Assembly: GCA_001825665.1 (NCBI GenBank)
Contig: MHXZ01000107.1
Span: forward strand, 1 to 33,459
From: Planctomycetes bacterium GWF2_41_51
GTDB taxonomy: Bacteria; Planctomycetota; Phycisphaerae; Sedimentisphaerales; UBA12454
Length of the DNA: 33,459 nucleotides
Direction: 5' to 3'
Part shown: positions 13,666-21,100 of the stretch, in pieces
How positions within the stretch are numbered: the first letter of the stretch is position 1
Layout of the letters: the number at the start of each line of letters is the position of its first letter
Notes under the pieces: generated by a model
Database searches by the model: none
Seen by the model: only the letters and a program-made list of their open reading frames with translations
What the model was told of the DNA's origin: nothing
Program-made: the position numbers and the translations under genes

Positions 13666-14565
13666 ATGAGCGGCGGCGAAGTAAAATTAGTTCAGTACTT
13701 TATGGCTAAGGGGAAATTAAGCAGGTCGAGATTTCCGATTGGTATCGGAGATGATATGGCTGAGGCGCGAATACCAAAAGGCAATTCGGTGCTTATCACA
13801 ACGGATATGCTGCTGGATGGGACTCATTTTGATACGAAAAAGCATTCGCTGGAACAAATCGGGTATAAATCAATGGCTGCAAATTTGAGCGATTGCGCGG
13901 CAATGGCAACTATACCACTTGCGGCGGTTGTGTCAGTTGCGCTGCCGAGGAATTTCGGGGCTGCAAATTTGAAAAAGCTGCATAAAGGAATACTCGCTGC
14001 GACGAAAAAATATAACTGCCCTCTTATCGGCGGGGATATGACAAGCTGGAATAAGCCATTGGCGATAAGTGTGGCTATGATGAGCACGGTTGGGAAAACA
14101 AAACCTGTGAAACGCAGCACAGCTAAAATCGGGGATTTGGTCTGCATAACAGGAACGCTGGGCGGGTCATTAAAAGGCAAGCATCTGACGTTTGAGCCGA
14201 GGCTTAAAGAATCGCTTGTAATCGCAAAAGCTGGCGCGAATTCTATGATGGATTTGAGCGATGGATTGAGCACCGACCTGAATCATATTTGCAGATTGAG
14301 CGGGAAAGGCGCGATTATCGAAGCTGATAAAATCCCGATTTCGAAAAATGCTGATGGTTTAAATGGCGCTTTGAACGATGGCGAAGATTTTGAACTGCTG
14401 TTTACGATGCCGGTGAAAAAATTTGAGATATTGAAAAAACAATGGCGGTTTAAAACAAAAATTACGGCAGTCGGAAAAATTACAAAAGAAAAAATTGTAA
14501 AAATAAAAATGAATGACAGAAAAATTATTAACTTAAAGCCCGGCGGGTACGATCATTTATCATGA
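13666..14565 (+). CDS. thiL: Thiamine-monophosphate kinase
   Basis: ThiL phosphorylates thiamine monophosphate to thiamine diphosphate with ATP. The PurM-like fold motifs are all present: GIGDDMA (D29, D30), TTDMLLDGTHFD near 44-55, NLSDCAAM near 73-80, GGDMTSW near 123 and MMDLSDGLSTDLNHIC near 191-206. At 299 residues it is slightly short for the family, with a compact C-terminus. It overlaps tsaE by 4 nt (ATGA), so the two are translationally coupled. No Shine-Dalgarno precedes the ATG because the spacer is repeat-derived. Confidence 0.94.
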   Translation: MSGGEVKLVQYFMAKGKLSRSRFPIGIGDDMAEARIPKGNSVLITTDMLLDGTHFDTKKHSLEQIGYKSMAANLSDCAAMATIPLAAVVSVALPRNFGAANLKKLHKGILAATKKYNCPLIGGDMTSWNKPLAISVAMMSTVGKTKPVKRSTAKIGDLVCITGTLGGSLKGKHLTFEPRLKESLVIAKAGANSMMDLSDGLSTDLNHICRLSGKGAIIEADKIPISKNADGLNGALNDGEDFELLFTMPVKKFEILKKQWRFKTKITAVGKITKEKIVKIKMNDRKIINLKPGGYDHLS

Positions 14566-15005
14566 ATAGAACCACAGAAATAATATCGGAATCGGTTGAA
14601 ACGACTTTTGAAGTCGGCAGGAAAATCGGTTCGCTGCTCGAAGGCGGGAAAGTTGTCAGTTTTGTCGGGCAATTAGGGAGCGGGAAGACCACCTTGATAA
14701 AGGGAATCGCGGCGGGAATGGGCGCGAAAAATCCGCATCTGGTCAACAGCCCTACTTTCGTTATCGTTAACGAATACCAGGGAAGACTCAATATATTTCA
14801 TATAGACGCTTATCGAATAAACTCAATTGAGGAATTTGCAGCAATAGGATTTGAGGATTTTATCGGGCCTGAGTCTGTAGTCCTTATCGAATGGGCGGAT
14901 AAAGTCGAAAAAGCACTCGAAGGATACGACCGTATCTACATCAATATGCAGCATAAAGACCAAAACAGCAGGATAATCAAAATTACGGGATTGCAAGGAA
15001 TTTAG
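14562..15005 (+). CDS. tsaE: tRNA threonylcarbamoyladenosine synthesis ATPase TsaE
   Basis: TsaE is the small ATPase that works with TsaB and TsaD to place the t6A modification on A37 of ANN-decoding tRNAs. The 147-residue protein has Walker A GQLGSGKTT at 36-44, the SPTFVIVNEYQG segment near 66-77, HIDAYRI and the IEWADKV motif near 108-114, all typical. Its start codon overlaps the thiL stop. tsaB and tsaD are not in the window. Confidence 0.95.
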   Translation: MNRTTEIISESVETTFEVGRKIGSLLEGGKVVSFVGQLGSGKTTLIKGIAAGMGAKNPHLVNSPTFVIVNEYQGRLNIFHIDAYRINSIEEFAAIGFEDFIGPESVVLIEWADKVEKALEGYDRIYINMQHKDQNSRIIKITGLQGI

Positions 15006-15149
15006 ATTTTCAGGGCTGTTTTAAATCCAGCTTATCGGACATAAATTTTTCAAAAAAAGCGATTTTCTTCAAATTAAGCCACTTCTCTATTTAACCGATA
15101 ACAACTACATAATAAACATTTATAATTTTTTGCCGTGGAGGGAAAAAAA

Positions 15150-15611
15150 ATGAAAGTTAACGGGTTCTCACTCATAGAGATACTGCTTGTTGTGATTATA
15201 TTCGGAATCCTTGCAGCGATCGTTGTGCCTCAATACAGCGCAGCTACACAAGAGTCGAAAATATCGATTCTCATCGATGAAATGCAGGATGTACGCTGTC
15301 AAATTCAGCTCTTTAAGAACCAGCATAACGGCAAACTGCCGACAGCGGACGGACTTTCATTTATAGATGCTATGACAAAATATACCAATGCTGACGGGTC
15401 CCTCTCGGAAAAACAAGAAGCAGGCGAAGGAGTATATGGACCCTATCTCAAAGAAATACCGAACAATCCGTTTATATCAGAATCGTCAATCGCAAATAAA
15501 GTAAACTGCGGAGAAGAGACGCCGGAAGCGGACGGAAGCAGCGGATGGTTCTTTAATACCAAGACAGGAGTATTCAGTGCGAATGATGATATTACTCATT
15601 CAGCCTTGTAA
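15150..15611 (+). CDS. Type II secretion/type IV pilin-like pseudopilin
   Basis: The 153-residue protein begins MKVNG followed by FSLIEILLVVIIFGILAAIVVPQYS: a prepilin leader cleaved after G5, with Glu at mature position 5 and a hydrophobic N-terminal helix. It resembles GspG-type pseudopilins in the first 60 residues; the rest (EIPNNPF, SGWFFNTKTG) is common in planctomycete pseudopilins. I start at the ATG at 15150 because GGAGGG is 7 nt upstream; the GTG at 15135 would translate that site. No other secretion gene is nearby; the next two genes are a receiver and an HD-GYP protein, 15 and 12 nt apart, so the three are probably one operon. Confidence 0.88.
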   Translation: MKVNGFSLIEILLVVIIFGILAAIVVPQYSAATQESKISILIDEMQDVRCQIQLFKNQHNGKLPTADGLSFIDAMTKYTNADGSLSEKQEAGEGVYGPYLKEIPNNPFISESSIANKVNCGEETPEADGSSGWFFNTKTGVFSANDDITHSAL

Positions 15612-15626
15612 AATGCGGGGTTATTT

Positions 15627-15968
15627 ATGGAAAATAAAAAAATACTATTAGCAGACGATGAAAACAACATCGTACAGGTAATGGCGGCAAAGCTGCGTAA
15701 TAACGGCTTTGAAGTTTTGACGGCAGAGGACAGCCCAGAGGCATATAATTTATATTGTAATCAAAAACCTGACGCGATTGTTATAGATTATGAATTAATT
15801 GAACAGCTTGGAAAAAAAGCGGAAACAATCGATGTTCCGATGATTATACTTACAACTAAAGACGTGAAACTGAAGAAAAATTTTACCGAACGTTTGAATA
15901 AACCATTCAGTCCGAAAGAATTATTAACCTATGTTGAAAACGTATTGACGGTTTCTGCTTCTAAATAA
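15627..15968 (+). CDS. Stand-alone receiver-domain protein (CheY-like)
   Basis: The 113-residue protein is a single REC domain: acidic pocket D10-D11-E12, putative phospho-acceptor D54 in IVIDYELIEQLG, a Thr in IILTTKD and the conserved Lys in NKPFS. The loop after D54 lacks the usual methionine-proline, so its phosphorylation dynamics may differ. It has no output domain and so must act through protein contact, plausibly on the HD-GYP protein encoded 12 nt downstream. No dedicated kinase gene is adjacent. Confidence 0.88.
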   Translation: MENKKILLADDENNIVQVMAAKLRNNGFEVLTAEDSPEAYNLYCNQKPDAIVIDYELIEQLGKKAETIDVPMIILTTKDVKLKKNFTERLNKPFSPKELLTYVENVLTVSASK

Positions 15969-15980
15969 GAATTTCTGCTG

Positions 15981-17561
15981 ATGCTGAATACTTCACAAAA
16001 CAGATTGAGCACAGGACAGCTCAGGCAAATCAAAGAATTCGCCAAAGAAATGGCGGACACGGGAATCAATTTTTTCGTATATGACACGGATTTGAATTTA
16101 ATTTTGAATTTCAGCGGTGAAAAATTCATAAGCGATTATGAAAGCTCTGCCGGCTGCGCAAAACAGGTGCTCGATTCACAGACAGGCGCAATCCAGGAAC
16201 TCGAGGCGGGGTCACAATTTCTCGCGTGCTGCCTTATAGTTGACGGAACTACTGCCGCAATAATTGTTATTGATTGCGGGCCGGGAAGTCAAACGGTTTC
16301 ATTTGTCAAACAAACACTGCATATATTTGTCAGAAGTTTTCAGAACGATGTAAAAAACTCGCAACAGATAGAATTAATCAGCAGCGAACTTGCGCAGACT
16401 TATGAAGAGCTTATGCTTCTTTACAAGATGAGCACCAATATGAAGGTAAGCCAATCAGATTTGAATTTTCTGCAACTGGCATGCGACAGCCTGATGGACA
16501 TTGTAAGGGTAGAAGGCATAGCGATATTTCTCGAGAAAAAAAATGAGGATGCTCGCAAACTCGTATTATCGGCAGGAACAGGGCTGATTTCGATAGACCA
16601 TAAAAACGATAATATGGGAGAAGTGCTGTTCGAAAGGATGCTCGATGTTCTTGCATCTGGCAGCGACGCCCTAATAGACAGTGAAATAAACGGCGTGTTT
16701 AAATATGAATGGCACGGCAGAATAAGAAATATAATCGCAGTGCCGCTTAGCAGCAGCAATAAAGTAATCGGTATGATGATTGCAACAAACCTGCTGGACA
16801 GAAGCGATTTCGACACAAACGATATAAGACTTTTCAACGCAGTTGCGACAGAGTGCGCGATATTCATCGGCAACCAGAATCATTTCAGAGACCTTAAAGA
16901 ACTTCTGATCGGCTCATTGAAAGCCCTTGTAAACAGCATAGATGCAAAAGACCAATACACTCGGGGCCATTCAGACAGAGTCGCGATAATTTCTAAATGG
17001 ATAGCGGAGTTATACGCTAAAACAAAAAAAATCTCGCAGGAAGACATACAAAAAATTTATCTATCCGGATTGCTGCACGATATCGGCAAAATCGGAGTTT
17101 CAGAATTGGTTTTGAAAAAACCGGGCAAACTGACCGAAGAAGAATACGAAGAAATGAAAAATCATCCTGCAATCGGGGCGGGGATTTTATCTGAAATTCA
17201 GCAGATGACGGATATCCTGCCGGGGATTCTGCATCATCATGAACGCTTCGACGGAAAAGGTTATCCGAAGGGACTTGCAGAAAACAATATTCCGCTTATG
17301 GGCAGAATTGTAATGATAGCCGATTCATTCGACGCAATGACATCCGAGCGAACCTATCGAAAAGCATTGGGCGTTGAAGATGCGATAAAGGAAATTGAAG
17401 TAAACCTTGGTAAACAATTCGACCCCATCATCGGGCAAATCTTTGTTAGAAGCGATATTGACAAATTATGGGAAATACTGCAAACCGGTCAAAACAGGGA
17501 CCAGTACGGCGAAAACAGCATTGATTACGGCACAGCGGCAATCGGGGCGCTATTAGACTAA
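15981..17561 (+). CDS. GAF and HD-GYP domain protein, probable cyclic-di-GMP phosphodiesterase
   Basis: The 526-residue soluble protein has an N-terminal sensory-like region (1-140), a GAF domain (about 160-300) and a C-terminal HD-GYP domain (about 310-505) with HDIGKIG near 365 and HHERFDGKGYPKGL near 417, keeping the metal-binding histidines, aspartate and the GYP signature. Such proteins degrade cyclic di-GMP. Coupling with a receiver and a pseudopilin suggests control of pilus or secretion activity by this messenger; that link is inference from the operon. The ATG lies 12 nt after the receiver stop without a strong Shine-Dalgarno. Confidence 0.92.
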   Translation: MLNTSQNRLSTGQLRQIKEFAKEMADTGINFFVYDTDLNLILNFSGEKFISDYESSAGCAKQVLDSQTGAIQELEAGSQFLACCLIVDGTTAAIIVIDCGPGSQTVSFVKQTLHIFVRSFQNDVKNSQQIELISSELAQTYEELMLLYKMSTNMKVSQSDLNFLQLACDSLMDIVRVEGIAIFLEKKNEDARKLVLSAGTGLISIDHKNDNMGEVLFERMLDVLASGSDALIDSEINGVFKYEWHGRIRNIIAVPLSSSNKVIGMMIATNLLDRSDFDTNDIRLFNAVATECAIFIGNQNHFRDLKELLIGSLKALVNSIDAKDQYTRGHSDRVAIISKWIAELYAKTKKISQEDIQKIYLSGLLHDIGKIGVSELVLKKPGKLTEEEYEEMKNHPAIGAGILSEIQQMTDILPGILHHHERFDGKGYPKGLAENNIPLMGRIVMIADSFDAMTSERTYRKALGVEDAIKEIEVNLGKQFDPIIGQIFVRSDIDKLWEILQTGQNRDQYGENSIDYGTAAIGALLD

Positions 17562-17670
17562 AAGTCATTTTAAGTCTTTAATAACCAATAGCTTACATCA
17601 AAACATATCTTCCGAACAAATCACAACATAAAGCGTAAAAAAGAACTGTCATTATCTTAATTTAAAATGA

Positions 17671-17698
17671 TTGCAAAAACCAATTTAGTTACTATAAT
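17671..17698 (+). promoter_or_regulatory. Sigma-70 promoter of rpsO
   Basis: TTGCAA (17671-17676) and a perfect TATAAT (17693-17698) are separated by 16 nt and lie about 70 nt before rpsO. This is the best promoter match in the window. The leader would contain a 12-codon basic reading frame at 17726-17764. Confidence 0.65.
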
Positions 17699-17771
17699 TG
17701 TGCAATTCAAAATAATCAGATAGATATGGATGTTAGAAGTAAACGAAAAAGCAAAGAAAGGTAAAAGTTAG

Positions 17772-18038
17772 ATGTTGACGAAGGAAAAAAAGCAGAAAGT
17801 AGTAACAGAATTCAGAACTTCAGAAAAAGACACCGGTTCGCCGGAAGTCCAGATAGCTATTCTTACCACAAGAATCAATGAGCTTACGGATCATTTCAAA
17901 AGTCATCCGAAAGACCATGCATCGAGAAGAGGCTTGCTGAAAATGGTCGGCAACAGGTCTTCACTGCTTAAGTACATAGGCAGGAAAGACATAAAGAGAT
18001 ACAAAGAGGTCATCGGCCGACTTGGTCTCCGTAAATAA
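17772..18038 (+). CDS. rpsO: 30S ribosomal protein S15
   Basis: S15 binds the three-way junction of 16S rRNA and nucleates the platform of the small subunit. The 88-residue sequence is fully typical, with [42 protein letters not shown] and the C-terminal [17 protein letters not shown] sits about 8 nt before the ATG. It is followed by pnp, the arrangement found in most bacteria. S15 often represses its own translation through its leader, but I cannot see a defined site. Confidence 0.97.
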   Translation: MLTKEKKQKVVTEFRTSEKDTGSPEVQIAILTTRINELTDHFKSHPKDHASRRGLLKMVGNRSSLLKYIGRKDIKRYKEVIGRLGLRK

Positions 18039-18039
18039 C

Positions 18040-18108
18040 TACGTATCTTTGTGGAACGTATGCAATCTCGTATTGCGTTTCATTAATTGTGTTAATACGA
18101 GATACGTA
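18040..18108 (+). promoter_or_regulatory. Alternative hairpins in the rpsO-pnp spacer
   Basis: The arm at 18094-18108 (AATACGAGATACGTA) can pair in two ways: its first ten bases with ATCTCGTATT at 18065-18074, or its last nine with TACGTATCT at 18040-18048; the choices share AGAT. A third ACGTAT at 18056-18061 can also pair with ATACGT at 18102-18107. The pnp Shine-Dalgarno (GAGGT) is about 13 nt further. In E. coli this spacer carries the hairpin through which RNase III and PNPase autoregulate pnp, so a comparable role is plausible. Confidence 0.5.
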
Positions 18109-18129
18109 AAATTTATTATGAGGTAAGTC

Positions 18130-20259
18130 ATGGCAGAAGTTTTCAGAGTAGAAAAGAAAATCGGCGAAAATAGTTTAATATTAGAAACAGGCAAAATCGC
18201 CAGACAAGCAGACGCAACAGTAATAGTTACATACGGCGAAACAATGGTACTTGCGGCAGTGGTATCAGCACCGCCAAGGTCAGAAGAAATAGATTATTTT
18301 CCATTAAGCGTAGAGTATCGCGAAAGATTAAGCGCGGCCGGCAAGTTTCCGGGCGGGTTTATGAAAAGAGAAGGCAGACCGAGCACAAAAGAAATTCTCA
18401 CATCGAGATTGATTGACAGACCAATTCGGCCTTTGTTTCCGGATGGATATTATGACGAAGTACAAATCACAGTAAACGTAATCAGCGCAGACCAGGAAAA
18501 CGATCCTGACGTATTGGCGATGATTGGCGCAAGCGCTGCCCTTTCGATAAGCGGCATACCATTCCAGGGTCCTATCGGCGGCGTAAGATTAAGCAGAGTT
18601 GAGGGACAATTTGTTATCAACGCTACCTACTCACAGCGTGAAAAAAGTGATTTCAACCTGATATTGGCAGGAACACGCGATGCATTAAATATGATCGAAG
18701 TTGACGCTAAACAGGTTGCGGAAAACGTAGTCGCGGACGGAATCGAAGCTGCTCACCAGGCAATTGTGGATATCTGCGATTTGATCGGTGAATTAACAGC
18801 AAAATGCGGTAAGCAGAAACAAGTTCCTGAGATTAAATGGGACCAGCAGCTTGCTGATGAGATAAAAGAAAAATATACACAACAGTATAAAGATGCTTTC
18901 ACAATTATGAAGAAAGCAGATAGAAACGAAACTCTTAAAGCAATTACAACCGGCATAAAAGAACTGTACTGCAAAGAGCAAGACGGCAAAGAAGCCCGCT
19001 GCTCAAAAGTTCTGATGGGAAGAATCATCGACGGCATACAGAGCCAGATTGTTCGCAATATGATTCTGCAAGGCCAGAGACCTGACGGAAGGTCGCTGAC
19101 GGATATCAGGCCGATTAGCTGCGAAGTTGGTATTTTGCCAAGATCGCACGGTTCGGCATTATTCACACGCGGCGAGACACAGGCACTTGTCGCTGTAACG
19201 CTTGGAACAAGCAGCGATGAGCAAATCGTTGACGGTCTAATGGAAGAATACGGACAGAAATTTATGCTGCATTACAACTTCCCGCCCTTCTCAGTCGGCG
19301 AAGTAAAACCAATGCGAGGACCGGGCAGACGTGAAATAGGTCACGGAGCTTTGGCAGAAAAAGCACTTGATAATGTTCGGCCGGACTTGGATACATTCCC
19401 ATATACCATAAAAATCGTTTCAGATATTACCGAATCAAACGGCTCAAGTTCGATGGCATCGGTTTGCGGCGGCACGCTGGCTCTTATGGATGCGGGTGTT
19501 CCGATTCTTGAACCTGTGGCCGGCATATCAATCGGTCTTGTGCAGGAACAGGATAAATATGTTCTGCTGACAGACATCATCGGCGATGAAGATCATTTCG
19601 GCGATATGGATTTCAAAGTCGCGGGAACAAAAAATGGTATTACCGCGATTCAGCTCGATATTAAATCAAAGTCACTGCCTCATAATATTATGGTTGAAAC
19701 GCTGGAAAAAGCGCGTCAGGCACGGCTTAAACTGCTGGAAATTATGACGCAAACAATCAGCACACCAAGAGGCCAGTTGAGCCAGTACGCACCGAAGCTG
19801 ACGAGCATAGAAATCGACCCGGAACTTATCGGCAAGATAATCGGGCCGGGCGGCAAAACAATAAAAGCTCTTCAGGAAAAGACGGGCACAAAGATAGAAA
19901 TCGAAGAAGACGGTACGGTTTACATAAGCTGCGTCGGAGGCGACGGACATCTGGAAGCCAAGAAACTTATACAGGCGATGACGGAACCGCCAACAGTCGG
20001 AAGAATTTATCCGAAATCGAAAGTTGTTTCGATAAAAGATTTCGGCGCATTTGTCGAGATTCTGCCAGGCGTTGAAGGATTATGCCATATAAGCGAACTT
20101 GCCGACGGCTTTGTAAAGAATGTCGATGCAGTCTGCAAGATGGGCGATGAAATACCTGTCAAACTTCTGTCTATCGACGACCAGGGCAGATTTAAACTGT
20201 CCCGAAAAGCCGCACTTGCGGAAATGAAGGCCGAGAGCGAATCGCAGCCAAAAGCTTAA
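18130..20259 (+). CDS. pnp: Polyribonucleotide nucleotidyltransferase (PNPase)
   Basis: PNPase degrades RNA 3' to 5' by phosphorolysis. The 709-residue protein has both RNase PH cores (the first with KREGRPSTKEIL near 79-90, the second with FSVGEVKPMRGPGRREIGHG, SSSMASVCGG and GDMDFKVAGTKNGITAIQLD), a KH domain (about 565-600; IGKIIGPGGKTIKAL) and an S1 domain (about 620-690; FGAFVEILPGVEGLCHISEL). GAGGT precedes the ATG. It probably forms one transcript with rpsO, with the alternative hairpins at 18040-18108 as a control point. The 3' end leads into a stem and T-run at 20269-20360. Confidence 0.97.
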   Translation: MAEVFRVEKKIGENSLILETGKIARQADATVIVTYGETMVLAAVVSAPPRSEEIDYFPLSVEYRERLSAAGKFPGGFMKREGRPSTKEILTSRLIDRPIRPLFPDGYYDEVQITVNVISADQENDPDVLAMIGASAALSISGIPFQGPIGGVRLSRVEGQFVINATYSQREKSDFNLILAGTRDALNMIEVDAKQVAENVVADGIEAAHQAIVDICDLIGELTAKCGKQKQVPEIKWDQQLADEIKEKYTQQYKDAFTIMKKADRNETLKAITTGIKELYCKEQDGKEARCSKVLMGRIIDGIQSQIVRNMILQGQRPDGRSLTDIRPISCEVGILPRSHGSALFTRGETQALVAVTLGTSSDEQIVDGLMEEYGQKFMLHYNFPPFSVGEVKPMRGPGRREIGHGALAEKALDNVRPDLDTFPYTIKIVSDITESNGSSSMASVCGGTLALMDAGVPILEPVAGISIGLVQEQDKYVLLTDIIGDEDHFGDMDFKVAGTKNGITAIQLDIKSKSLPHNIMVETLEKARQARLKLLEIMTQTISTPRGQLSQYAPKLTSIEIDPELIGKIIGPGGKTIKALQEKTGTKIEIEEDGTVYISCVGGDGHLEAKKLIQAMTEPPTVGRIYPKSKVVSIKDFGAFVEILPGVEGLCHISELADGFVKNVDAVCKMGDEIPVKLLSIDDQGRFKLSRKAALAEMKAESESQPKA

Positions 20260-20268
20260 ATTAAAAAT

Positions 20269-20360
20269 AAATCCGAAATTCGAAGTTCGGAATTCGAAAT
20301 TATAAACTCGAATTTCTCCATAGGACGCCTCAGGGCGGGATTTCGTTTTTCGGATTTTTT
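20269..20360 (+). terminator. Candidate terminator after pnp built from a 7-nt-period array
   Basis: AAATCCGAAA (20269-20278) pairs with TTTCGGATTT (20348-20357), 10 bp, followed by T residues to 20360. Inside, 7-nt-period units (TCCGAAA at 20272, then units at 20279, 20286, 20293, 20300 and 20307, most of TTCGAA type) can pair further with CGAATTTC near 20309-20316. A repeat array seems to supply the stem. The loop is long, so termination efficiency is uncertain. Confidence 0.4.
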
Positions 20361-20378
20361 ATTTCTGTTCTAAATTCT

Positions 20379-21098
20379 ATGCTTCCTACTAATAAACTAA
20401 AAGCAGAAGAACCTAAGCAATCGGAACTTGAAGAGCTGAGCCGATTAACAGGCGGTCTTGCTCACGAGATGAAAAACCCCCTATCGATTATAAAAGTTAA
20501 TCTCAAACTGATAAGCGAAGACCTTGCCATGTCAAAAGATGAAAACACGAGACGGGCAGCGAGAAAGATTGGGGTCGTTCAGAAAGAAACGGACCGGCTG
20601 GAACAGATTCTCGAAGATTTTCTGCGTTATATCCGCAAGACTGAACTGCATCTTTCTGCGGTCGATGTAAACAAACTTGTAATCGATATGGTTGATTTTT
20701 ATTCGCCGCAGGCGGTGAGCAGGTCTATAACGCTGCGATTGGCGTTGTGCAGCCAGCCGCTGATTTGTATGGCCGACAGCAATTCACTTAAGCAGGTACT
20801 GCTCAATTTATTCATAAATGCACAGCAGGCGATGCCTGGCGGCGGAGAATTGATGCTTAGAACACAAAAAACGAATTCCGAAGCGGTGATTATCGTAAGT
20901 GATACAGGAAAAGGAATTGAGCCGGAAAATCTTGAAAAAATATTTCATGCGTATTATTCTACCAAAGCCGGCGGCAGCGGACTGGGATTATCTGCTTCGA
21001 AAAAAATAATCGAGGCACATAAAGGTTCGATGAAAGTTGACAGTATTCCAGGCAAAGGAACTTCGTTTACTATTCTTTTGCCGTTAGAAGAAAAATAA
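20379..21098 (+). CDS. Soluble sensor histidine kinase (NtrB-like core only)
   Basis: The 239-residue protein is a bare kinase: HisKA with the phospho-acceptor H29 in GGLAHEMKNPLS, then HATPase_c with the N box NLFINAQQAM, G1 DTGKGI and G2 GGSGLGLS. There is no membrane segment and no PAS or other sensor, so its input must come from a partner or from its first 20 residues. It is followed 2 nt later by a sigma-54 activator, a classic pairing. The ATG has no Shine-Dalgarno; the spacer before it is the repeat-built stem at 20269-20360. Confidence 0.92.
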   Translation: MLPTNKLKAEEPKQSELEELSRLTGGLAHEMKNPLSIIKVNLKLISEDLAMSKDENTRRAARKIGVVQKETDRLEQILEDFLRYIRKTELHLSAVDVNKLVIDMVDFYSPQAVSRSITLRLALCSQPLICMADSNSLKQVLLNLFINAQQAMPGGGELMLRTQKTNSEAVIIVSDTGKGIEPENLEKIFHAYYSTKAGGSGLGLSASKKIIEAHKGSMKVDSIPGKGTSFTILLPLEEK

Positions 21099-21100
21099 TT

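Noticed and set aside
15006-15134. Possible cyclic-di-GMP riboswitch before the pseudopilin/HD-GYP operon
   Set aside because: TTATCGG near 15032 and CCGATAA near 15099 can pair, but the conserved bases of GEMM-I or GEMM-II riboswitches are absent.
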